This document shows, piece after piece, positions 1-9,237 of a stretch of 64,000 bases of DNA. Origin of the DNA: Moritella viscosa (GTDB lineage: Bacteria > Pseudomonadota > Gammaproteobacteria > Enterobacterales > Moritellaceae); contig LN554852.1 in NCBI GenBank assembly GCA_000953735.1, positions 1,995,846 through 2,059,845 of the forward strand. Reading direction: 5' to 3'. How positions within the stretch are numbered: position 1 is the first letter of the stretch; each line of letters starts with the position of its first letter. Both the position numbers and the translations under genes were made by a program. The notes under the pieces are model-generated. The model ran no database searches. It saw nothing but the letters and a program-made list of their open reading frames with translations, and was not told the origin of the DNA.

Positions 1-1110
1 CGCACCAATTTCATAGAGCTTCGCATCACGGAGTAAACGGCCAGCGGAGTATTCGTTGCTGTAACCATTCCCACCTAACAATTGAATTGTATCGAGTGCC
101 ATTTTTGTAGCCAGTTCGGCACAATATAAAATCACACCTGCGCAGTCTTTACGGCTGGCTTCGCCGTTGTCACAAGCGCGGGCAACTGTATAGGTATAAC
201 ATTTGGCCGCGTTCATTTGGCTATACATATCGGCTATTTTGGCTTGCACAAGTTGGAATTCACCAATGGCTTTACCGAACTGTTTACGTTGGTGGATATA
301 AGGGATGACCAAATCCATACAGGCATCCATGATCCCGAGTGGCCCGCCAGTGAGTACAAGACGTTCGTAATCAAGGCCACTCATTAATACGTGTACGCCT
401 CGATTGATCTCGCCCAGTATGTTGTCTTTGGGTACGCGACAATGCTGAAAGACTAATTCACAGGTATTCGATCCGCGCATTCCAAGCTTATCGAGCTTTT
501 GTGCTTGGCTGAATCCAGTAAAACCTCGTTCAATGATAAAAGCAGTAATACCATGGCTGTTTAACTCGGGGGCTGTTTTTGCGTAAACGATATAAGTACT
601 GGCTTCAGGTCCGTTGGTGATCCACATTTTGTTGCCGTTTAGTATGTAGTTGTCACCTTCCAATACTGCACTTAATTTCATTGAAACAACATCAGATCCT
701 GCATTGGGTTCCGTCATGGCTAATGCGCCGACGTGTTCACCGCTAATAAGTTTAGGTAGGTACTTCTGTTTTTGTTGGGCATTACCATGCCGAAATATTT
801 GATTAACACAAAGATTCGAATGTGCGCCATAGCTCAATCCTACCGACGCTGATGCACGGCTTATTTCCTGCATCGCGATGACATGAGCAAGATAACTCAT
901 ATCGACACCACCGTATTCTTCGCTAATAGTTATACCCAATAATCCCATGTCACCAAGCTTTTGCCACATATCCGCTGGAAACAGGTTATCTTGATCTATT
1001 TGTGCAGCGCGTGGGGCTATTTCATCATTTGCAAAAGCTGTTACGCTTTCACGCAGCAGTTCGATGGTTTCGCCAAGCGCAAAGTTGAGAGATGTGTAGG
1101 AGTTGGCCAT
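1..1110 (-). CDS. liuA: Isovaleryl-CoA dehydrogenase, 3' end cut by window edge
   Basis: Reading the minus strand from the ATG at 1110 gives 370 open codons running off the window. The family is about 390 residues, so only the C-terminal tail is missing. The product is an FAD-dependent acyl-CoA dehydrogenase that oxidises isovaleryl-CoA to 3-methylcrotonyl-CoA in leucine breakdown. Visible signatures are MTEPNAGSD (substrate/flavin loop), KMWITNG, and [15 protein letters not shown]; the glutamate in DYERLVL sits where isovaleryl-CoA dehydrogenases carry the catalytic base. The C-terminal stretch [12 protein letters not shown] is also typical. The rest of a liu operon probably lies to the left. 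General acyl-CoA dehydrogenase activity is certain; isovaleryl specificity rests on the glutamate position. Confidence 0.9.
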   Translation of the reverse strand, partial: MANSYTSLNFALGETIELLRESVTAFANDEIAPRAAQIDQDNLFPADMWQKLGDMGLLGITISEEYGGVDMSYLAHVIAMQEISRASASVGLSYGAHSNLCVNQIFRHGNAQQKQKYLPKLISGEHVGALAMTEPNAGSDVVSMKLSAVLEGDNYILNGNKMWITNGPEASTYIVYAKTAPELNSHGITAFIIERGFTGFSQAQKLDKLGMRGSNTCELVFQHCRVPKDNILGEINRGVHVLMSGLDYERLVLTGGPLGIMDACMDLVIPYIHQRKQFGKAIGEFQLVQAKIADMYSQMNAAKCYTYTVARACDNGEASRKDCAGVILYCAELATKMALDTIQLLGGNGYSNEYSAGRLLRDAKLYEIGA

Positions 1111-1380
1111 CTGCGTCCCTATTTAGATGATTAAGTGAAGGATTATGTCCACTCACGTCATTAAGGTCTCGGTAATTAATCTTGTCTTTCATTAATTTGA
1201 GTATGGTAGTTAACGAGTGGGGTTGCCAATTTGTATACTGCTCGGTGGGATGTAATTAAAGTTTAAAATTTATGTTGTTAGTTTGAATTTTGAGCGCTAA
1301 TTTGTATTTTTGAATTAATGTTAAATAAGATTGTTAATGTGACTTCAATCTCTATATAATTCCGTTCCGGCCAGAACCAT

Positions 1381-1479
1381 CGAGTTTAGCCACCTTAGTT
1401 ACAAGCCGTCATCAAGGAAATGTGAGCGACCCAAGGAATTTGGACCAGCGTGACTGTAGCTTGCTATCAAGGTGACTCG
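1381..1479 (+). promoter_or_regulatory. Putative structured RNA leader upstream of nupC-like gene
   Basis: A nested inverted-repeat arrangement lies about 230 bases before the nucleoside transporter. CGAGT at 1381-1385 pairs with ACTCG at 1475-1479, CACCTT at 1391-1396 with AAGGTG at 1469-1474, CAAGC at 1402-1406 with GCTTG at 1459-1463, GTCA at 1408-1411 with TGAC at 1451-1454, and a central CCAA/TTGG hairpin sits between. The outer pairs are contiguous on the right arm with a 5-nt bulge on the left. It does not match a riboswitch consensus I can recall. It could be a cis-regulatory leader, an independent small RNA, or chance. The rest of the 1111-1712 gap is AT-rich with no other clear feature. 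Confidence 0.4.
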
Positions 1480-1712
1480 TATGTTGTTATTGGGCGGACT
1501 GACTAGATTATTTTTTAGAAAATACTATTTTTCCTCACCTCATATACCAATGCACGTAATACCTATTGCAATAAAATACTGATTATTAATCAGGTCTAAG
1601 TTAATCCCACTGGGTGTTAATTTTTCCTGCGTTTACTGCCATCTAAATTTTATTACAATCGGTACAACACCTTCATTTTTTATACATCTATTTTTATGAG
1701 CAGAATGAAATT

Positions 1713-2921
1713 ATGCAGTTGTTAATTAGCTTAGTCGGTATAGTAGTACTTATTTTATGTGCTTGTGCACTTTCTGAAAATCGCAAAGCGATCAAATGGC
1801 GTACCGTTGGTGGAGCATTATTCCTACAAGCTGGTTTTGCTGCACTTGTACTTTACTCTTCTATTGGCCAGTCAATGCTTGGTGCAATGAGCAGTGGTGT
1901 GGCGAGTGTCCTTGGTTTTGCTGATGTCGGCATCCAATTCCTATTCGGTGATTTAGCGACGGAAGGTTTTATCTTTGCGATCCGCGTATTGCCTTTAGTT
2001 ATTTTTATTAGTGCGCTTATTTCATTACTTTATTACATTGGTGTAATGCAGTGGGTAATTAAAGTGATTGGCGGTGGTATCCAGAAGTTTCTTGGTACAA
2101 GTCGTGTTGAATCATTAGCTGCCACGGGTAACATTTTCCTTTCTCAAGGTGAGTCTCCATTACTGGTAAAACCGTTTTTACCAAAAATGACACGTTCAGA
2201 ATTATTCGCTGTAATGACGGGTGGGATGGCATCGGTTGCGGGTAGTGTACTTGGTGGTTATGCAGGTTTAGGTGTTGAGCTTAAATACCTTATCGCAGCA
2301 AGCTTTATGGCGGCACCGGGCAGTTTATTGATGGCTAAGTTATTAGTGCCAGAGCAAGAAACTGTAACGGAAGACGCTGATGTTGTAATGGCAAAAAGCG
2401 AACACAGTAATGCGATTGATGCATTAGCAGCGGGTGCGATGAATGGTATGAAGGTTGCTGTGGCAATCGGTACTATGTTAATTGCATTTGTGAGTGTGAT
2501 TGCAATGGTCAATGCTGGTTTAGAAATGGTAGGTAACTGGGTCAATATTGAAAACCTAACGTTACAAAGTGTGCTGGGTTATATCTTCGCTCCACTCGCA
2601 TTTATGATTGGTGTACCTGAACATGAAATGCTTGTAGCAGGTTCATTCATTGGTCAAAAAATGATTCTAAATGAGTTTGTTGCTTTCATGGACTTCGCTG
2701 CCGTTAAAGAGACTATTTCTGAGCACAGCCAAGTTATTATTACGTTTGCATTGTGTGGTTTTGCTAACATTGGTTCTATCGCAATTCAAATCGGTTCTAT
2801 CGGTGTGATGGCGCCTGAGCGTCGTTCAGACGTTGCAAGCTTAGGTTTTAAAGCGGTATTAGCTGCAACACTTGCTAACTTAATGAGTGCTGCATTAGCG
2901 GGTCTCTTCATTAGCTTGTAA
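1713..2921 (+). CDS. Concentrative nucleoside transporter (CNT/NupC family)
   Basis: This is a 402-residue integral membrane protein importing nucleosides with a cation. It is collinear with the crystallised Vibrio cholerae CNT: RVLPLVIFISALISLLYYIGVMQW (gate region, about residues 90-114), then the re-entrant binding motif SQGESP where vcCNT has GQTEAP, then NEFVAF and the second binding motif FANIGS (vcCNT FANLSS). Glutamine and glutamate of the first motif and asparagine and serine of the second are kept, while the threonine between Q and E is glycine. Such changes at the nucleobase pocket can shift purine/pyrimidine preference, so the substrate is left open. A clear terminator follows. 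Confidence 0.93.
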   Translation: MQLLISLVGIVVLILCACALSENRKAIKWRTVGGALFLQAGFAALVLYSSIGQSMLGAMSSGVASVLGFADVGIQFLFGDLATEGFIFAIRVLPLVIFISALISLLYYIGVMQWVIKVIGGGIQKFLGTSRVESLAATGNIFLSQGESPLLVKPFLPKMTRSELFAVMTGGMASVAGSVLGGYAGLGVELKYLIAASFMAAPGSLLMAKLLVPEQETVTEDADVVMAKSEHSNAIDALAAGAMNGMKVAVAIGTMLIAFVSVIAMVNAGLEMVGNWVNIENLTLQSVLGYIFAPLAFMIGVPEHEMLVAGSFIGQKMILNEFVAFMDFAAVKETISEHSQVIITFALCGFANIGSIAIQIGSIGVMAPERRSDVASLGFKAVLAATLANLMSAALAGLFISL

Positions 2922-2975
2922 GATTGTATTACTGGATGCTGTAATCATTCAGTAAGTAAAAATATCAAAAATAGA

Positions 2976-3016
2976 AAGGCACATTTTAACGTTTTGTTGA
3001 AGTGTGCCTTTTTTTT
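2976..3016 (+). terminator. Rho-independent terminator after the nucleoside transporter
   Basis: An 8-bp perfect stem AAGGCACA / TGTGCCTT (2976-2983 with 3003-3010) is followed by a run of T residues to 3016. It sits 54 bases after the transporter stop codon. Confidence 0.9.
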
Positions 3017-3392
3017 ATTACAGGTTTAATTAACGAATTCTTGGCTTGTTTGCGCTAATTAACTCAATACTATGATGCGGTCTGCTCGTGACATTGCTTC
3101 AAACTGATCATGTATTACATAAACGCTGGTGTTGTAGTTTTCTGAACCGAAAATGTCGATTTTTGTTTGATGGGTTTATGTACAAATGGTAAACAGAGTA
3201 AATTATGGTCATGAAGAGTAAACACTCTTGAATCGATAGCTCATATTGATTATCTTCACGTTTTCAAAGGCATATAGTGCTTGGTTGATACGCTATTTAA
3301 AAAATATTTAACCATCAGCCTCACTACCGTCTTAACTATTTATCACTTTACTATCAATTTAAGTATCGACTTAACTAATGATGGGATTGTTC
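3017..3392. other. Intergenic region before porin gene, no feature recognised
   Basis: About 375 bases between the terminator and the porin start. The stretch is AT-rich and has in-frame stops in the frames I read. I found no convincing operator, hairpin or RNA gene. It presumably holds the porin promoter and 5' UTR. Confidence 0.5.
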
Positions 3393-4331
3393 ATGAACAA
3401 CATAAATAAAGCACTATCTTTCACATTGGCAACACTTGTATCTACGTCAGCTCTTGCTGACACGATAGACACCGATGATTTTTCTTTTGGTGGCCGTGTT
3501 GAAGGCTGGGGAGGGCTTGTTGATAGTTCTTATGAAGATAATTTACGTGTTCGTTTAAACGCTCAAGGTAAATACCAAATTAATGGCGCTATCAAGGCGG
3601 TTGGTAAATTGGAATTTGAGGCTACAGGAACACAGTCTTCATCTGATAATATTCGCGATTATACACGTTATGCATACGTTGGTGCAGAGACTGCTTTTGG
3701 AACTCTAACATACGGTACGCAAGATAATGCTGTTACATATCTAACAGATTTTACCGACATGGCTGAAATCTTTAGTGGTTATACAAATACTGGCATTGTA
3801 GCAAGTGATGATAGGGCTGAAGATACAATTCTTTATAGTCTGACCAAAGGTGATTTTAAATTTAATGCATCAGCTAACCTAAAAGGAAGTGCAAGTGGTG
3901 GTGGCGTGATGCTTGCTTATCAATTACGCCAGGACATTGAAGTTAGCGCAGGCTATGCGAAAACAGAAACGATGTGGTATAACAAATCCTCATCAGATGT
4001 ATACATGCTTGGTGCTCGTTATACTAAAGATAGTTTTTTACTTTCAGGCTTAGTACAACAAGGTACTATATATGATGCTGACTTCGATGCCGTTGATGCA
4101 TTTGCATCTTATGACTTCGGTCAAAACAAGGTAAGTGTTTCATATAACTATTTAAGTGCTGACGATAAACGCCATTTATTAGATGTTAACTTTATCGCAT
4201 TTGAGTATGGTCGTTATATTGGTGATTTAGCGCTATATACTGGCTACAAAGTTGCATTAAGCAAGGACACTTCAGCTTCAGGTGGCACGAATGCTGATGA
4301 ATTTATGTTGGGTGCTCGTTACTCTTTCTAA
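3393..4331 (+). CDS. General porin, outer-membrane beta-barrel
   Basis: A porin of the Gram-negative trimeric type (OmpC/OmpF superfamily, marine subgroup) for passive diffusion of small solutes. I place the start at 3393 (MNNINKALSF) because GATGGGA sits 6-7 bases upstream; an upstream in-frame ATG at 3378 would add five residues. A signal peptide ends at SALA-DT. The body consists of alternating beta-strand segments (FGGRVEGWGG, YAYVGAETAFGTLTYGTQDNAV, YQLRQDIEVSAGYAKTE) and ends in the barrel-assembly signature GARYSF with terminal phenylalanine. At about 312 residues it is somewhat short but complete. The substrate cannot be inferred. Confidence 0.88.
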   Translation: MNNINKALSFTLATLVSTSALADTIDTDDFSFGGRVEGWGGLVDSSYEDNLRVRLNAQGKYQINGAIKAVGKLEFEATGTQSSSDNIRDYTRYAYVGAETAFGTLTYGTQDNAVTYLTDFTDMAEIFSGYTNTGIVASDDRAEDTILYSLTKGDFKFNASANLKGSASGGGVMLAYQLRQDIEVSAGYAKTETMWYNKSSSDVYMLGARYTKDSFLLSGLVQQGTIYDADFDAVDAFASYDFGQNKVSVSYNYLSADDKRHLLDVNFIAFEYGRYIGDLALYTGYKVALSKDTSASGGTNADEFMLGARYSF

Positions 4332-4484
4332 TACGGACTCATTCATTTAAGTCTAAACTTAGGTAACATAGCTCTGTTTCTTCAAGCAGTTGACGACACT
4401 TATAAGTATCGTTGACTTTTTGAGGGAATGGAGCGTTTTATTAATACATTCAAATTAATACAAGCAAATTAAAAGGTCTTTATT

Positions 4485-4862
4485 ATGAGAAAAAATCTCA
4501 TTATTTTATTTTTTATGACATTGCTCTCTGGTTGTGCGGGTCTTGGTGTAGCGACTGTAGGTGCTGTTATGTATTACAAGAGTCAAAACCATGAAGTCGC
4601 AACTGTCGATATTAAAGCATCTGCGAATAACGTTTATAATGCTGCTCTTAATATTTTGAATAGAAACCCTGACGTAGAAATTGAGAATCAGGACGATTCT
4701 GCAATGCTGTTAGATATTCGCCAGGCTGATACCGCTGCTACTATTAAAATCGCGAAAATTAATAGTCATATTTCTCAGCTGACAATCAGTGCCGATGCGA
4801 GTGATAATAATGGCGTCAGTAGTGTTCTAGAGGGTGCATTTAGAATTTGTAAGGAGTTGTAG
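4485..4862 (+). CDS. Small lipoprotein of unknown function (DUF3568-like)
   Basis: A 125-residue protein with a lipoprotein signal: a positively charged start, a hydrophobic core and the lipobox LSGC with Cys17 as the predicted lipidated residue. A glycine-rich GLGVATVGAVMYY segment follows, then a compact alpha/beta region. The layout resembles the small DUF3568-type lipoproteins of gammaproteobacteria, whose function is unknown to me. AAAGGT precedes the ATG. The next gene starts two bases after this stop, so the two are likely co-transcribed and translationally coupled; a functional link is not evident. Confidence 0.75.
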   Translation: MRKNLIILFFMTLLSGCAGLGVATVGAVMYYKSQNHEVATVDIKASANNVYNAALNILNRNPDVEIENQDDSAMLLDIRQADTAATIKIAKINSHISQLTISADASDNNGVSSVLEGAFRICKEL

Positions 4863-4863
4863 T

Positions 4864-5508
4864 ATGTTCGGAGTAACAGAACTGTGGTTATTTGTAGTAT
4901 CAGGCATCATGTTAAACTTGATCCCCGGTCCTGATTCTTTATATGTTATTGGCCGTAGTGCAGGTCAAGGTTTTCGTGCAGGTTCTGTCGGTGCGTTCGG
5001 TATTGGTGCTGGCACCTTGGTACATATTCTTGCAGCTGCGTTTGGTCTGTCGGCTATTTTAGCCACATCGGCGATGGCATTTACGGTTGTTAAAGTAATT
5101 GGTTGTATTTATTTACTATATATTGGTTTCAGTATGCTGTTATCAAAGAGTAAAGCGGCTAATGTTGATATTGAAGCTAGTGCTGAAAATAGAAATACAT
5201 CATTATCAAATATCTTCTTTCAAGGTTTTTTGACCAATGTGTTAAATCCTAAAGTTGCCTTGTTTTTCTTAGCTTTTGTCCCACAATTTATTGCTATGGA
5301 TTACCCAAACAAAGCCCTGTCATTTATTTTTCTTGGCGTTATTTTTAATATTAACGCGATGATCTGGTGTCATATTTTAGCTTGGTCATCATCGTCGATT
5401 AGCGGTAAAGTTAAACATAACCAGCGCTTAACAACTTATTTAACGAAGTTCACTGGCGGCTTGTTTCTGTTTTTCGGTGTTAAATTAGCGATGAGTAAAC
5501 AAGGTTAA
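4864..5508 (+). CDS. LysE/RhtB-family amino-acid exporter
   Basis: A 214-residue membrane protein with about six transmembrane helices. The LysE/RhtB hallmark near the N terminus is present as LNLIPGPDSLYVIGRS, together with GAFGIGAGTLVHILAAAFGLSA and the later FFQGFLTNVLNPKVALFFLAFVPQF block, all diagnostic for homoserine/threonine/lysine-type exporters. I start it at ATG 4864, preceded by AAGGAG at ideal spacing inside the end of the previous gene. An upstream in-frame GTG at 4834 would add ten residues that overlap the lipoprotein gene. Substrate preference cannot be read from sequence. Confidence 0.9.
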   Translation: MFGVTELWLFVVSGIMLNLIPGPDSLYVIGRSAGQGFRAGSVGAFGIGAGTLVHILAAAFGLSAILATSAMAFTVVKVIGCIYLLYIGFSMLLSKSKAANVDIEASAENRNTSLSNIFFQGFLTNVLNPKVALFFLAFVPQFIAMDYPNKALSFIFLGVIFNINAMIWCHILAWSSSSISGKVKHNQRLTTYLTKFTGGLFLFFGVKLAMSKQG

Positions 5509-5597
5509 ATTCGTACAATTTCCACTTTTGCTGTTTATACCATATTGGCTATAATTAAAAACCAGTAAGTTACTTGCTGGTGGAATAAGGGCCAATA

Positions 5598-6584
5598 ATG
5601 CAATTTATCAATAATTACAGAGGAATTGCTATTCTACTCATTGTTTTGATTCATGCAATTGGCACGATCAATAATGATGACTCTGCGATATTGTTCGGCA
5701 TTGGTTTGTTACTCGAAAACTCGACAATATTATTTGTTGTTGTTGCAGGCTATTTATTTTCAGCTTTATCAGCCAACTTTGATTATCTTAAATTCCTAAA
5801 ACATAAATTTAAGGTAATCATTGTCCCTTATTTTTTCGTCTCACTTCCCGCTATCTTAATTTATATGACTGGTCTGAAAAATACTCATTTTTGGATTGAT
5901 ATGGACTGGTTTCATAGCTTAAGTTTAGTCTACCAATATTTGTATTTGATGGCTTCGGGCTCACACCTTGTTACGTTATGGTTTATCCCGATGATTATTC
6001 CATTTTACCTTCTGAGTCCGGTTATTATTTATATTAAAAGTAAGTGTTTGTTAGAGGCGTTTTTTATTGTTTCATTAGTACCAGCTTTATGGTTTGGTCG
6101 ACCGTATTTTAGTGAGAATAACATGATATGGAGCGTGTATTTTTTACCTGCTTATTTACTGGGTATGGTGCTTTGGCAGCGACCGCGTATTTATGAAGTA
6201 CTGGTAGAATATAGCGGATATATTTTAGTCGGTTATATCGTTATTTATCTTTCTAGTTCATGGTTATCTGCGTTTAGTTCGTCGGTTGATTTACTGTGGA
6301 AGATGAGCTTGTCTGTCATTTTGATTGCTTGCTCTAAGCGCCATCTATCGAAAAAGAATAGGTGGTTAAATATGTTTGCTCACTTAAGTTTTTACCTGTT
6401 TTTTGTGCATGGCTATTTTATTGGTGTGATTAGAATTTTGTATAAACACTACTTTAATACCGAGGTGAGCGGAATCATTGCAGCATCGGCCAGTTTCTCA
6501 ATCACAATCATATTGTCGTTATTGTCTTTTGTTATTATTAAACTGATTTTAAAGGAAAAATCAAAAATATTTGTTGGTTTGTAG
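5598..6584 (+). CDS. Acyltransferase-3 family membrane protein
   Basis: A 328-residue polytopic membrane protein of the acyltransferase-3 superfamily, which O-acetylates or O-acylates sugars, exopolysaccharides or peptidoglycan. The family start is present (NNYRGIAILLIVLIHA, with the conserved arginine and the catalytic-type histidine of the R-x10-H motif), and about ten hydrophobic helices follow. The ATG is preceded by AAGGG. It lies 68 bases upstream of an acyl-adenylate ligase fused to a carrier domain, and no terminator separates them. This suggests the ligase supplies an activated acyl group that this enzyme places on an envelope substrate; that link is inference. Confidence 0.85.
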   Translation: MQFINNYRGIAILLIVLIHAIGTINNDDSAILFGIGLLLENSTILFVVVAGYLFSALSANFDYLKFLKHKFKVIIVPYFFVSLPAILIYMTGLKNTHFWIDMDWFHSLSLVYQYLYLMASGSHLVTLWFIPMIIPFYLLSPVIIYIKSKCLLEAFFIVSLVPALWFGRPYFSENNMIWSVYFLPAYLLGMVLWQRPRIYEVLVEYSGYILVGYIVIYLSSSWLSAFSSSVDLLWKMSLSVILIACSKRHLSKKNRWLNMFAHLSFYLFFVHGYFIGVIRILYKHYFNTEVSGIIAASASFSITIILSLLSFVIIKLILKEKSKIFVGL

Positions 6585-6652
6585 CCCTGCGGTTATGACT
6601 AATACTGATGTCGTTTATTCGTTGTCATGTATGTAAATCGAAAGGGGGCGCT

Positions 6653-8326
6653 ATGTTTTTTAATGATTTACGACGATTCAAAAATAACATTGCGTTGATT
6701 GATGCTAAAAGTGGTGAACAAATTACTTATTGCGAGATTGATGAGCAAGTTGATATTTTAGCGAAGAAACTTGGTTTCCATAAAGAGTTGGTGTTTATAG
6801 AATCAAGAAATACGATTAAATCGGTGATTTGTTATTTAGCATGTTTAAGGAGTAATAAAGTTATCTATCTCGCAGATGATTTTGAAAGTGAAAAGTCTGC
6901 GCAACTCATCAATTATTACCAACCGAACCTACTTATTGATGCCTCTGGGCATATCCATCATCATTCACACCTTGTTTATCTTTTACATACTGATTTAACC
7001 TTGTTGTTATCTACTTCTGGTACCACAGGTACGCCTAAGTTTGTTAAGTTAAGTTCGAAAAATTTGCAGTCAAATGCCGAATCTATTGTCGAATACCTTC
7101 ATTTAAATGAAGCGGATATTGCGTTAGCGCACTTAAAGTTACATTACTCTTATGGTTTATCAATTCTACATACACATCTACAAGTTGGCGCATGCACTGT
7201 GTTTAGTCAGAAAGGTGTATTGGATACGGAGTTTTGGGATGATTTAGTCGCTTATTCTGCGACTAGTTTTGCGGGCGTTCCCTATACATTTGAAGTTTTA
7301 TTAAAAACCAATTTTGATTTTAGTTGTTATCCAAGTTTACGTTATGTTACTCAGGCTGGTGGTAAGTTAGAGGATTTTTTAGTTAAGGAATATGCTTTGC
7401 AAGCGCAGGCAAATGGTATTGAATTTTTTGTCATGTATGGGCAAACAGAAGCGTCACCAAGAATATCGTATCTTCCCCCCGATTTAACGGTGGATTTCCC
7501 TGGTTCTATTGGCCGTTCTATTCCGCAGGGGGAATTGTTTATTGTTGATGATGATGGGCAAAATATCAATGCGCTAGATACACCAGGGGAGCTGGTTTAT
7601 CGGGGTGAAAATGTGATGATGGGTTATGCTAGGTCGATTGATGATTTAGCTATTGATGCAACCCCGCCGATGCTGTTTACGGGAGATATTGCTTGTCGAA
7701 CACAGCACGGCCTTTTTTATCTTATTGGTCGGACTAAGCGCTTTGTTAAGTTGTTTGGGCTACGTATTAATCTTGATGATGTCCAAAGCTTTGTTAAAAA
7801 GCGGTATCCGCACAGTGCAGTGACCGGGAATGATGAAAAAATAATTATTGCGTTAGAAAACGCTCAAAGTGGGCAAGATAAAGTTCTGAATGGTGCTGAG
7901 AGTCAAGCGCTGATTACTCGCTTAAGTGATACTTATGCATTGCCGCGTGATAAATTTATGATTTCTACGTTTCAATCGCTTCCACTACTCGAAAGTGGTA
8001 AATATGATTTACGCACGATCAAGCAGCAGGCTTACAAGAAGTACACAGTCGGTTTTCTACAACGCTCGCTTAATACCATCGCGGCGATTCTAGAATTGGA
8101 TACAAAAGAATGGGACAGTATCTCTTGTTTATTTCGGGTTGCTTTAGGATTAAAAGAATTAGCGTTAAGTGATAATTTTAATGATTTAAATGCAGACTCT
8201 CTGTCATTTGTATATTTATCTGTAGAGCTAGAGCACTGTTTGGGTAACGAACTACCTGATAACTGGCAAATGTGTAGTATCGAAGAGCTTGAATTAATTT
8301 ATACAGCGGTACGGTTTGATGATTAA
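6653..8326 (+). CDS. Acyl/aminoacyl-adenylating enzyme fused to carrier-protein domain
   Basis: A 557-residue ANL-superfamily ligase. Core motifs are visible: A3 LLLSTSGTTGTPKFVKLSS, A5 MYGQTEASPR, the GELVYRGENVMMGY turn, A8 LIGRTKRFVKLFGLRINL and an A10-like LLESGKYDLR with the catalytic lysine. About 70 extra residues follow and form a phosphopantetheine-binding domain with NDLNADSLSFVYL; Ser516 is the attachment serine. The protein should therefore adenylate a carboxylate and load it onto its own carrier. I chose ATG 6653, which has AAAGGGGG just upstream, over an in-frame ATG at 6608. The partner is probably the acyltransferase-3 gene immediately upstream. The acid used is unknown. Confidence 0.85.
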   Translation: MFFNDLRRFKNNIALIDAKSGEQITYCEIDEQVDILAKKLGFHKELVFIESRNTIKSVICYLACLRSNKVIYLADDFESEKSAQLINYYQPNLLIDASGHIHHHSHLVYLLHTDLTLLLSTSGTTGTPKFVKLSSKNLQSNAESIVEYLHLNEADIALAHLKLHYSYGLSILHTHLQVGACTVFSQKGVLDTEFWDDLVAYSATSFAGVPYTFEVLLKTNFDFSCYPSLRYVTQAGGKLEDFLVKEYALQAQANGIEFFVMYGQTEASPRISYLPPDLTVDFPGSIGRSIPQGELFIVDDDGQNINALDTPGELVYRGENVMMGYARSIDDLAIDATPPMLFTGDIACRTQHGLFYLIGRTKRFVKLFGLRINLDDVQSFVKKRYPHSAVTGNDEKIIIALENAQSGQDKVLNGAESQALITRLSDTYALPRDKFMISTFQSLPLLESGKYDLRTIKQQAYKKYTVGFLQRSLNTIAAILELDTKEWDSISCLFRVALGLKELALSDNFNDLNADSLSFVYLSVELEHCLGNELPDNWQMCSIEELELIYTAVRFDD

Positions 8327-8426
8327 ATATATGAATAAACTCCCCCCCATTTTTACTGTTAACACTTGGTTGCCGAAAGGTTTCACTAACGTTAAAGCCA
8401 CCACTATAGGATTATTTTTGAACTTG

Positions 8427-8440
8427 TTGATTTAGATCAG
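8427..8440 (+). promoter_or_regulatory. FNR-like site upstream of the DUF1538 operon
   Basis: TTGATTTAGATCAG matches the FNR consensus TTGAT-N4-ATCAA at nine of ten defined positions. It lies 57 bases upstream of the first gene of the DUF1538-PII-CBS operon, in a plausible activator position. Binding is inferred from sequence only. Confidence 0.45.
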
Positions 8441-8496
8441 TTTTTTAGTTTTCCAGTACGTTAGTATCCCGATTAATTAATCTAATCAAGGAGGCT

Positions 8497-9237
8497 ATGT
8501 TGGTTAACACGTTTAAAACCCTGTTTAAATTTATGTTAGGGAGTATCAGGGATCTTGCTCCTATCATTCTTGTCATCCTATTTTTCCAGTTAGTTGTTAT
8601 TCAGCAACCTTTACCGAATGTCGGCCAACTGCTTATTGGTGTTCTGTTCGTATTATTAGGATTAACCTTCTTTATCCATGGCCTTGAACAAGGCTTATTT
8701 CCCATTGGCGAATCTATGGCTCACGCGTTTGCGCGTAAGGGCAGTGTCGGTTGGTTGTTAATTTTTGCATTTTGCCTTGGTTTTGGTACGACTGTGGCAG
8801 AACCTGCATTAATTGCTGTTGCAGCAGAGGCGGCGAGGGTGGCCGCGAGTGGTGATCTAATCGGGTCAACACAAGCCGCAATGGATGAATATGCACAAGG
8901 TTTAAGAATGAGTGTGGCCTTGAGTGTCGGTATTGCGATTGCAATTGGTGTGTTGCGTATTATCAAAGGCTGGCCATTACAGTGGTTCATTATTGGTGGT
9001 TATATACTGGTGGTGATCATGACCATGTTTGCGCCAGCTGAAATCATTGGTATTGCTTATGATTCGGGCGGTGTAACGACGTCAACGATTACGGTACCGC
9101 TCGTAACTGCGCTCGGCGTGGGACTTGCTTCTTCTATTAAAGGCCGGAACCCGATGATTGATGGCTTTGGTCTTATCGCGTTAGCGTCGCTTAATCCGAT
9201 GATTTTTGTAATGGCTTATGGAATGGTGATGCTATGA
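8497..9237 (+). CDS. DUF1538 membrane protein, first subunit
   Basis: A 246-residue polytopic protein of the DUF1538 family. The start has a strong AAGGAGG at 5-6 bases. Visible family features are the paired glycine-rich segments [14 protein letters not shown] and [21 protein letters not shown] and the C-terminal [17 protein letters not shown]. The next gene encodes a second, clearly homologous copy with the same motifs. I recall a two-component DUF1538 pair (UmpAB, Halomonas) reported as a Na+(Li+,K+)/H+ antiporter; applying that role here is inference. The last four bases overlap the next start (ATGA), so subunit synthesis is coupled. Downstream PII and CBS genes suggest nucleotide or nitrogen-status control. 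Confidence 0.85.
   Translation: MLVNTFKTLFKFMLGSIRDLAPIILVILFFQLVVIQQPLPNVGQLLIGVLFVLLGLTFFIHGLEQGLFPIGESMAHAFARKGSVGWLLIFAFCLGFGTTVAEPALIAVAAEAARVAASGDLIGSTQAAMDEYAQGLRMSVALSVGIAIAIGVLRIIKGWPLQWFIIGGYILVVIMTMFAPAEIIGIAYDSGGVTTSTITVPLVTALGVGLASSIKGRNPMIDGFGLIALASLNPMIFVMAYGMVML

Noticed and set aside
2258-2545. Long minus-strand ORF inside the nucleoside transporter gene
   Set aside because: It is a shadow of the plus-strand CDS: composition is low-complexity (Ala/Ile/Thr), with no ribosome site and no recognisable motif. The same applies to other antisense ORFs over transporter genes, for example within 8714-8990, 9257-9502, 11152-11445, 54857-55507.
4393-4423. Near-palindrome CGACACTTATAAGTATCG followed by some T residues after the porin gene
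   Set aside because: The stem is AT-rich with two mismatches and the T-run is weak, so I did not list it as a terminator.
4834-4863. GTG start extending the LysE-family gene into the lipoprotein gene
   Set aside because: The ATG at 4864 has AAGGAG at proper spacing and matches the usual family N terminus; the extension does not.
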